Shown one piece after another: positions 11,282 through 20,200 of a DNA stretch of 60,000 bases (the first letter of the stretch is position 1; each line of letters opens with the position of its first letter). Both the position numbers and the translations under genes were made by a program. This stretch comes from Branchiostoma floridae (taxonomy: Eukaryota; Chordata; Leptocardii; Amphioxiformes; Branchiostomatidae). The stretch lies in the NCBI RefSeq assembly GCF_000003815.2, contig NC_049989.1, positions 23,031,737-23,091,736 on the forward strand. The letters run 5' to 3'. The notes beneath the pieces are model-generated. The model saw only the letters and a program-made list of their open reading frames with translations. It did no database searches and was not told the DNA's origin.

Positions 11282-13028
11282 TCAATGACTGGTATTCACT
11301 TAACACCTAGTGAATATCACTTCTGTATCTGAAGCTCAAAGTCTAGATATTTGTTCGGATTTCGTTCTCTTTTAACGTTGTTGGAGCAACGTTCAAACGT
11401 TCAGAGATGCAGATATCTGGTCGATAGTATCATTACTAGTGTTATATATGGGAATTATTACTTGGCAGCGGCTTGTTTCTTAAACACTTTCCAGACGTTT
11501 CTTAACATCGCGAGAAGTAACTTTACACCTACGAAGTCGTAAGCACGCTTAAGGGTCAGACGTACCCATGTCCACCGACACACGAGGTCGTTACCATGGT
11601 TCCGGGTCACGCACGTGTCACGCAGCGAGAGCGTGACAACTCTTGCATCATCAATGACCGCCATGTTTGTTCCGAAATGTTACGCCGTCAGGTCGGACGT
11701 TAAACAATAGACGAGAACACCTGACACGCCTCTTACCTGGCGAACGTGCGTAGGTAGAAAGCGCAGGACACAAAGAAACTTGTTCGAGTTACGGCGCAGC
11801 TTTCTTGACTTTTCAAGACGTTATTGTGAAAGGAAAAGTATCTCGCTCTTGTATGACGTCGCCGAAAGCCCCTTTTCGACCGGTTAAAACTAGCAGCAGG
11901 GCTGACGCTATGCGCTATATATACATGTTCTCCGTAACGGGCTTTTTTGTGAAGTATGAACATTAAATCACCGCGGCTTGAAGTCCCGTTTCGGGAACTG
12001 CAACCCTTTCCAGTAGCGCAAGTCGGATCGCCGGTAGCAATACTGGATCTGAACTCTGGAGGTTTGGACCAAGGGGAAGCGAGTCCTCGTTCCTTTGCAT
12101 TTACAGGTAACTTTAACCTTACCCTTTCTCCAGGTAGATATGTTTTATTATATAGTACAAAGTTAAACTTTATTCAAACGCAAAAAGACACACGGATCAA
12201 ATTTTCAACGATCACTGTCACCTTCTTCAGGATCTTTCAGGATCAGTATTTATCCTGAAGAAGGCGGCAGTGGTGGTTGAAAATGTGATCCGTGTGTACT
12301 TTTGTGTTGGAAGAAGGTTTTAAGCATTGTACTATGATTACCACCAACACAGATGAGCTTCCATGATGTTTTATTACAGTATGCACGTGTTTAACTGCTA
12401 ACATTTGAGGTGTAAAAAGGGTGCCGCAAACTGAGGGTATTTTTCGTACAGTCGTGTGTGTACAAGTCAAGTGTCGTACAAAATCCCACTGTCTTGTTAC
12501 GGTAATGTCTTAGATCCTTGTTGGAGTTAGTTCCGTCACATCCTGTAAATTCTACTCGTGGCATCGAAAAAAAAAATCGCACGATGACCCACGCCAAAAT
12601 ATAGCTGCGCCATAACGTACAGTATGTACCTGTCCTAAGCAACCACACAATAGACGGGCAAAATGGTTGCTGAGGACAGATAGTTGCTCCGGACAAAATG
12701 GTTGTTTGATGATCTATACATGGTATGGTAATATCCTGGTTAGAATGAGAAGAAAGAAAAGTAAACAATAGCTCAAGAAACAGGGGCCTTTTGTATTATT
12801 TTCATATTTTTGGTAACTTGTCAACGTTACCAAGAAATAAAAAAACTAAACAAAAGAAGCTTAGGGTAATTGTGCCAGCAGAAATTAATTATCATGTAAT
12901 GGCTGCTAGCCATCAAGTTTGGTTGTTGAGTGGATGCTCTTTTTTTGCGACTACAAAAAGTGGTTACTGGTTGGATAAGGGGAGAGGGTCTTTTTAATTT
13001 CTATTGGTACACCTAACCTGTGCGTCTG
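11282..13028. other. Intergenic stretch between channel and XKR genes
   Basis: No supported gene. It holds the palindrome at 12162-12325. A TATA-like CTATATATA near 11912 precedes an open frame from 11956 to a possible donor at 12107. That frame (about 50 codons) matches no family I know and is left as a weak first-exon candidate. Confidence 0.5.
12162..12325. repeat. Long palindrome (head-to-head repeat ends)
   Basis: Left arm (ACACGGATCAAATTTTCAAC ... CTTCTTCAGGAT) and right arm (ATCCTGAAGAAGG ... GTGATCCGTGTGT) pair over about 60-70 bp around a short centre near 12242. It could be a foldback element or two retroelement ends in opposite orientation. Confidence 0.75.
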
Positions 13029-13150
13029 TATAAAAATGGACGGGGCTGTTTCAATGTGTCCTCTGGCGGCAGTTGGTTGCTCGGCCAGGGTTGACTGTAT
13101 AGAGCGTCCGTCCGTAGACTGCGGCAAAACATACCGCTTTCTATATTTAG
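13029..13150 (+). promoter_or_regulatory. Candidate XKR promoter (TATA) and 5' noncoding exon
   Basis: TATAAAAA at 13029-13036 is followed about 115 bp later by a strong donor (TTTAG|GTAAGT, exon end 13150). A good acceptor with a pyrimidine tract ends at 13986, opening an exon (13987-14206) that contains the XKR start codon. The link between these pieces is inference from signals only. Confidence 0.4.
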
Positions 13151-13986
13151 GTAAGTAGTAGAAGTAAACTGTATTGACTCGTGCTCGTACATTGCTGGCG
13201 TGGTTCTGTTGCCTTCACGTCGAAAGTCGACCAGCATGAAGTCTACGTCTCGCTTGATTGTAAGATTCCTTCCATTGACCGGTCAAAGCTATTGTAGAGC
13301 ACACATGGTGCATTCTACTCGAAGTGTAATGAAGAAAATAAATGAACGCCTAAGTTTAGAGCGACTGGATGTCATTGGCGGCTCGAATTGAAGATGAATG
13401 TGACTTTCTTATTGACTGTTCACGAAAGGATGAATAACGCTCAGAACTATTCATCTCTTTTTACGCTTCTTCAAATGAATATATACATTCAATTTTGTAA
13501 AGGTCTTCAACTGTGGTATAGGACGTAGCCCGCACTTTTTATAAGTACGTAGATCTATGCATCAAATGGTATTTAACGTTAGCTCGATCAGAAACAGTAC
13601 TACAATAAGTAAAAATGACACGCTTAAATCAATATGTTGATTTGTACATATACTTGTACGTAAGTTGATTCATTTGTATCCACTTCTTTGTTTGTATGTA
13701 AATGTTTGTGTGTACAGCTGTAGTAGCCCTTTGGAAAGTCACAGCGCTTTTGTTGCGTCAATAGAGATTGTAATGTAATATGTTAAGCGTTGACTCGGGT
13801 TCTACGTACCACTTCTAATTTTACTGGCCCCGCACTGTAGTTAAGGACAGGCACCTTTTAGCTTTCGTAGCAGATGCCTCAGTCTGTATGTGATGTAATA
13901 TGTAAATACATGGTCATTCTAGTTTGTAGTTTTAATATTAAAACATTACGTTTGTGACTCTACCAACTGTTGCCTTATTCCTACAG
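13151..13986 (+). other. Probable 5'UTR intron of the XKR gene
   Basis: A/T-rich sequence with no coding potential. It would be spliced out if the promoter and exon model at 13029-13150 is right. Confidence 0.35.
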
Positions 13987-14101
13987 TAGGTATTATCCAC
14001 GAATCACCGAGAATCCTCATCTCACCAATGAAGGACCTCCGACTGACAGTGCTTCCAGCGACTTGGTTGTCATGACCTTGACCTTATAGTCTTCGAACAA
14101 C

Positions 14102-15720
14102 ATGGCGGACACACATGCGCACTGGGAGGGCAAGGGCTGCTCCGGGGCATGCTGGGATTGGACCCTGGTTGGTTGGCAGAAGATTTGGCACCAAAAGACG
14201 ATTCAGGTGTGTGTGTGTGTGTGTGTGTGTGCGTGCGCGCGCGCGCGCGCGTGTGTGATGTTGTTCTCTTTCTATTCTATTCAATTTGATAATTTTTTTC
14301 TATTCTATTCCACAAAAATATATTTTCTATTCTATTATGTTTGCAGTGTGTTGTATTGTGTTGTATCATATTCTATCCTTCTTCCAGTGCTTCCCACATT
14401 CCTCTTGAGTTTATTCCCTTGTGTTCTAGACCTGTTCTATGCTATGCTATGCCCTATAGTTATACTCTATTGCACTTTATTCTATGCTATGCTGTCCCAT
14501 ACCCTTCGCCTTGTTTCACCGTGTTTGTGTTTGGTGAATGCTTGGGTTACAACTTGAGTAAATGAAGTGAGCTGCTACAGAAAAACATTTGTGAAAATCG
14601 TCATTGTTACCTTCTGTTTTATCCTCTCTCCCAGATGTGCGTGTTAGTGGTGTTCCCTCTGTGCCTGTCCGCTTGTAACCTAGCAACAGACGTCGCCCTG
14701 GCGGCGGAGTACTACACCAGTGGAGACATTGAGTGGTTCGCCTGGACCGTGTGCCTCGTCATCGGGTCGCTGCTCATCGTCCATATTTGGTCATGCGGGT
14801 TTATTTGTCTCGCCGCAAGGTCACATGGCGATGACGTCAGCAAGTTTGCGAGAGTCGTCCAAGAATCACCCAGCAAGTTACGTTGTTTGTCGTCGATTCC
14901 AGTCGTGGGTATATCCGCGCATTACGTCGTGTACTCGCGCCTTATTTGGAGCGGGGGTGACGTCAGCGGGCCAGAGCTGGAGCGGTACCTTCCCATCATC
15001 CACCTGTTGGAAGCCGTGACGGCGGCCATTTCTCAGCTGTGTCTGCAGACCAAGATCTGGGTCTACACGGACGAGAGGGTCAGCGTCATCAAGGTCGTCT
15101 CCATGGTGATGTCGCTCATGGTGACGGTCAAGGCCGTGGTGACGTACCTGTACTACAAGTCCTACCTGCACAGGAGACCGCTGACGCCGGGACTTGTGGG
15201 AAGGCTGGTGTTCATGACCTTCTGGAAGGTTCTGGAGGTCAGCGTGCGCGTCCTGACCATGGGTCTGTTCGCGTCAGCCTTCACGCCTTGGATCGCGCTG
15301 CGACTCGGGTTACACTGGCTCGTCATGACCGCAGCCTTCTTCGGCATAGACCGGAAGCTGAAGGGCATTGTGGGTCTGTGCGCCTGGGGCCTGGCCATGG
15401 TGGTGGACACCTTCAGCATGACCTTCTCACCCGACCACAAGCGGACCTTCTGGCTCAACTCCGCGCTCACGTTGCTAGGTAACATCACCATGGTGACGGT
15501 GTGGTACACGCAGAAGACTGGACATGACTGGTACGACGTCCCTGCGCTGGTGGGGATAGTGGTGGGGTCTGTGGTGTCGGCTGCGTTCGGGTTGGTCGGG
15601 ATGGTGCTGAACGGAAGGATAGAGGCTCCCGCCGCGTTCTGTCGTCATAGAGACGCGTCAGGAACCGAGACAGAACAGCAGAACGCACCTGGCAACTCTG
15701 TGGCGTTAAACACTGTGTAG
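14102..15720 (+). CDS. XKR: XK-related (XKR) membrane protein, 396 aa
   Basis: Exon 1 is 14102-14206 (35 codons; ATG in an excellent Kozak context, CAACATGG). The 428-bp intron is phase 0. Exon 2 is 14635-15720. The protein is strongly hydrophobic with about eight to ten membrane segments. It begins with a Trp-rich N-terminus, then NLATDVALAAEYYTSGD, matching the family's D.xxD..A..Y opening. The middle has LLEAVTAAISQLCLQ, corresponding to the conserved E.(A/P)QL.LQ helix, followed by FWKVLEVSVRVLTMGLFAS and a Trp/His-rich helix as in XKR8/XK. Length fits the XKR8 group (about 395). Relatives are plasma-membrane phospholipid scramblases or XK-like transport partners. I see no clear caspase site in the tail, so activation by cleavage cannot be claimed. 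The last ~25 codons belong to a tandem repeat that continues into the 3' flank. The sulfotransferase gene is convergent downstream. Confidence 0.85.
14207..14252 (+). repeat. GT/GC microsatellite at the XKR splice donor
   Basis: A (GT)n run followed by (GC)n starts exactly at the intron's first base, so the donor GT is itself part of the microsatellite. Confidence 0.9.
14265..14500 (+). repeat. TTCTA-type simple repeat in the XKR intron
   Basis: Imperfect TTCTATTCTATTC and CTATGCTATGC pentamer repeats fill much of the intron. Confidence 0.8.
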
Positions 15721-16230
15721 AATGAGGTTTCCATGGCAATATGTGTTCTGTCGTCACCAGTCAGGAACCGAGACAGAACAGCAGAACTCTCCTGGCAACT
15801 CTGTAGCATTAAACGCTGTGTAGAACAAGGTTTCCATGGCAAAACGTGTTCGATATTCTTCCTGTTGTTCTGTCGCCACAGAGACCAGTCAGGAACCGGG
15901 ACAGAACAGCAGAACGCACCTGGCAACTCTGTAGCGTTAAACGCTGTGTAGAACAAGGTTTCCATGGCAAAACGTGTTCGATATTCTTCCTGTTGTTCTG
16001 TCGTCACAGAGACCAGCCAGTAACCGGGACAGAACAGCGGAACTCATCTGGCAACTCTGTAGCGTTAAACACTGTTTAGAACCTGGTTTCCATGGCAAAA
16101 CGTGTTCCGTCGTCACGGAAGTTCGTCAGGAACTGAAACAGGACAGCAGAACTCGCCTGGCAACTCTGTAGCGTTAAACGCTGTAAGGACAGGGTTTCCA
16201 TGGCGCAATGTGTCGGATATTGCTCTTACA
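15636..16230 (+). repeat. Tandem repeat spanning the XKR stop codon
   Basis: Units start at about 15636, 15745, 15867, 15995 and 16104 (109-128 bp each), with a remnant near 16451. The first unit is coding and supplies the C-terminal tail plus stop. Later units keep the same reading frame within the unit, encoding a tail like NSVALNAV and, in units 1-3, the following TAG. Confidence 0.9.
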
Positions 16231-17251
16231 TTCTTACTGTACACACCTTCATCATAAGTTTGGTTGTAGTTAAAAGACCCCTTTGTGTAAAATATAACAC
16301 TTACATATACGTTTGTGCGGTGATATTCCTACTACTCAAGTTCGGTTGCGGGTAAAAGACCCTATTGTGTAAAATGCAACACTTGATTGTGAAACATATG
16401 CATTCCAATGGTGCGTAATCTGCCATAATCCACAAAAGGGCCATGAACTTGAAGCGTTAAACGCTGTATAGGACCCGATCTGCATGTCGTAATGTGTTTG
16501 GTACCTTTTCTTGTGTACAAACTTTCTACTTGGATTGCTGAGTAACTTGACTGTATGGACGATAATTGTGACGGAGTCTGGCACATCTGTTGAACTCCAT
16601 CTCACAAATGTATTTGGTACAAATGTATAAGCTCTAGAGATTGTTTAAACTTGCAATGTGAATTCCTTGCTTAATATAAAGGTTTTCAGACATTTGTTTG
16701 TTATACAAATGATAACGATTGGCCAAATAGATATGCTAGAGAAGTTAGCTGGCCATATTACGATTTGCTACTAGATGAAAGACTCCAGTTTGTAATTCAA
16801 CGTTGTAAAAGACAGAACTTGATGAATTATGGTTGTCTATTGGATACGCTATACATCTACGTAATTATTGTGACATATGTGCATTCTAAGGTAGACTCTT
16901 TTGTTCAGATATAGAAGGAACAACCTGAGTCTAGATCTTTGTCCTGGGATTGTGTGTTTGTTTTGGAACACTTGATCATCGAGGAACATTATTTGCTGAT
17001 ACTATGTTGTTGTTGTTTTAGCAAGGACAAGTGATCACTTGTGATGACTGTCAACGTTTAAAGGCAACATCTTTGTGATGCATCATATACAAAATTACAA
17101 ATCTCAAATTGCCATGTACAATGTACAAGAAGTATAGAATATAAAGATAAAATATAAAGTCTCTCAAGCCCCTCTCTCTCTCACTATAAAGATAAAACAA
17201 CAACTCAAAAACGAAGAAGGCACCGAATAAAACGACATTCTATATCCTTTA
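16231..17251. other. Convergent intergenic region between XKR and CHST genes
   Basis: A/T-rich 3' flank without coding signal. GTAAAAGACCC..TGTGTAAAAT occurs twice (about 16270 and 16351). An AATAAA on the plus strand near 17226 lies close to the CHST stop, so the two transcripts may end within tens of bases of each other or overlap. Confidence 0.5.
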
Positions 17252-20200
17252 TTAATTCAACGCTAGCGAGTCCACACTTTCATCAAATAGCTGTACTTTA
17301 GTGGGAAAGTTCAAACTGGACGCCTGTTTTGAACCCTGACCTTTGGGCTGGACGTTAGGGGTGGGGATGGGTCCCATGAGGCTGTAGCTCATGTCGTACA
17401 GATGGGCCTCGCTAGGGGCGCGCTTGTACCCTGCCAGGTCCAACATCTTCGCGCATGTGCCCTCCACCTTCTGCGCGTACTGCCAGGGCACGGCGTGTCT
17501 CCATGCATGCGCGGTAGCGGAGGAGTTGCGTGACGTGGTGTACAGACTGCTGTCCCCGTCCGCCTGCGTGTTGTCCATGATCCACTGCGTCACGTGACTC
17601 GGCAGGGGCAGCCCCACGAAGTCGTACAGCAGCTGCACTTGTTGTAGGGGGCGCTGCGCGATGTCCTCGTACCGGAACAGCTTGTAGCGTCCCGCCAGCC
17701 AGGGCAGCGGCGAGCGGCCAACCTAGTGCAGGGGAAACGACGGGCATTCGAATTAAAAATCATCTGTAACAGTACTTTATCGCATGAAGATTCCTCACGC
17801 GAAGTAAATCTTTTTACAACAAGCGAGAAATTAAAGGTCAGAAGACTGATCGAAAGCTTGGTGGTAAAAGTGTTTTATTTTGGAATACCGTGTAAAGATA
17901 TCTATAAGACTAATAGGCTTTGTTATCCAAGCCCAGTAGTCTTGTTGAGATTAGTCTAACTCACCCATATCATAGCAAAGCAAGGCAAGGCAACGCAATC
18001 AGACATAGCAGACTTTAACCCCTCTGACGAAACAGGGCATCAGGGAAGGCGCCAAACCTAAAACCCTGTGGCAGATCATTAGCTAATCGAGGTTTACACT
18101 GACCTGTAGATTGTAGGCCTCCCGTTTACACTAGAAGTCCCCACCCTGTACAGGTTTACACTGACCTGTAGATTGTAGGCCTCCCGTTTACACTAGAAGT
18201 CCCCACCCTGTACAGGTTTACACTGACCTGTAGATTGTAGGCCTCCCGTTTACACTAGAAGTCCCCAGCTTGTACAGGTTTACACTAACCTGTAGATTGT
18301 AGGCCTCCCGTTTACACTAGAAGTCCCCACCTTGTACAGGGTTTACACTAACCTGTAGATTGTAGGCCTCCCGTTTACACTAGAAGTCCCCACCCTGTAC
18401 AGGTTTACACTGACCTGTAGATTGTAGGCCTCCCGTTTACACTAGAAGTCCCCACCTTGTACAGGTTTACACTGACCTGTAGATTGTAGGCCTCCCGTTT
18501 ACACTAGAAGTCCCCACCTTGTACAGGTTTACACTGACCTGTAGATTGTAGGCCTCCCGTTTACACTAGAAGTCCCCACCCTGTACAGGTTTACACTGAC
18601 CTGTAGATTGTAGGCCTCCCGTTTACACTAGAAGTCCCCACCCTGTACAGGTTTACACTAACCTGTAGATTGTAGGCCTCCCGTTTACACAGAAAGTTCA
18701 TCTGCTCCGCCACGGTGTCGGGCGCGCCCTTCTCGCCCCGCTTCTCGTTCACGCGAGAGTTGTAGATGCCGCGAGGGTCCCGGATGAGGTGCACGACCTT
18801 ATAGGAATAGATAAGGGTCGGTTTAGGCTAAGGTCACACAGCTTTAGGGATCAAAAAGAATGATATAAAAGGCACCAAAATACACCACATTTCAAATTGA
18901 GATTCATGAGCATGATTTGTGTATAGTTTTAGGTAGGGCTGGGTACCAGTACGGTACTGATTATTAGAATTCGAACAGCACAGAATCACAGGACTAGTAG
19001 TCTGATTCCTTCGCCACAGCAAAACATGTTAAGTTAAATAATTATGCGTAAGTATAGTTATTATTGTTTAGGCCCCCTTTCCACTAGACGGCGATCGCGC
19101 TGCGCTCTCACTGCAACCTAAATAAAATGTGTAACCTTCGCTTTCACACTGGGTATATCATGAAAAAAAAAGTGTGGCTGAGAAGACAGCAAAACGCACG
19201 AAGTGTAAGAGATTCGTTTCCTTTGTATACAATTCGTTGAGCGATATGGCAAATTTGAGGTGGCAGAGAAAGCGCGGCAAGAGCACTGCCCTAGTGGAAA
19301 GAGGGTATTAGCTATCACTGTTTAAGACCTTGACGTTGAGTTTTGGGTTCCTCACGAGCGAGGCGAGAGACTTGATGTCCACCAGACGGATGGTCTTCAC
19401 GGCCACGTGCTGCTTGGAGCGGCACACGTCAGACACCATGTCCGGGGACAGCTCGCGGCAACCCTGCAGCTTGGCGGAGGGGCTCCACCTGGCGGAAAGG
19501 GGTTGTAATGCACATAGCTATTAATTCATCTACCTTTGCCACAAGTAACACTGTAAGCTAGACTCCGTTGCAGTCTTCCAACGGGGCTGGCTTTAATTGG
19601 GGAGGGGGGCGTTTTTGGTTCGCGATTTTCAACGTTGGCTAGGTCCTCTGTGCCGAGGAAGGGAGTTTGCTGTGAAAGGGAGTTTTGCCGGGGCGGGATA
19701 AAACTCGCTATCACGCACCCAATGAAAACCAGCCCCTTTCGAAGACTGCAACGGAGTCTAACTGTAAGCCTCTATGAGGTCGTGAACGTATCATAAATGA
19801 ATAATACCTGATAGAAGTGGGGCAGAGCGGCGGAGAGCTGAGCGCCGTACTGGAGGTCCTGTGGTGAGTGAGTGAGTGTGTGAATGACTGAGTGAATAAG
19901 TAATACCTGATAGAAGTGGGGCAGAGCGGTGGAGAGCTGAGCGCCCTGCTGGAAGTCCTGTGCAGCCTCTCCTTACTGGTGAAGTTCAGGAAGTACCGCA
20001 GCCCCGTAAAGTTACACGTCATCATGTCCCCCAGGGTGGGGGCGGCTTGCACCTGTAGGACGGGTCATTCACTGGTCATTACTTAGCCTCTACCAGGCTC
20101 CGCGGATCGGTGNNNNNNNNNNNNNNNNNNNNNNNNNNNNNNNNNNNNNNNNNNNNNNNNNNNNNNNNNNNNNNNNNNNNNNNNNNNNNNNNNNNNNNNN

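Noticed and set aside
12391-12768. 125-codon frame on the minus strand
   Set aside because: No family resemblance, no plausible splice context, and it overlaps ordinary A/T-rich intergenic DNA.
13036-13155. Short open frame running into a strong donor near the XKR promoter
   Set aside because: Its ATG lies inside the TATA-box region, upstream of any likely transcription start. The exon is better read as noncoding.
18092-18691. Regular 62-bp repeats reminiscent of a CRISPR array
   Set aside because: There are no unique spacers: the whole unit repeats, it contains exon and splice sequence, and the genome is animal.
19807-19960. Alternative reading of the CHST exon 3 end as [17 protein letters not shown]
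   Set aside because: It looks protein-like, but the phases of the exons on both sides require the other frame, and [11 protein letters not shown] followed by [13 protein letters not shown] fits the sulfotransferase family.
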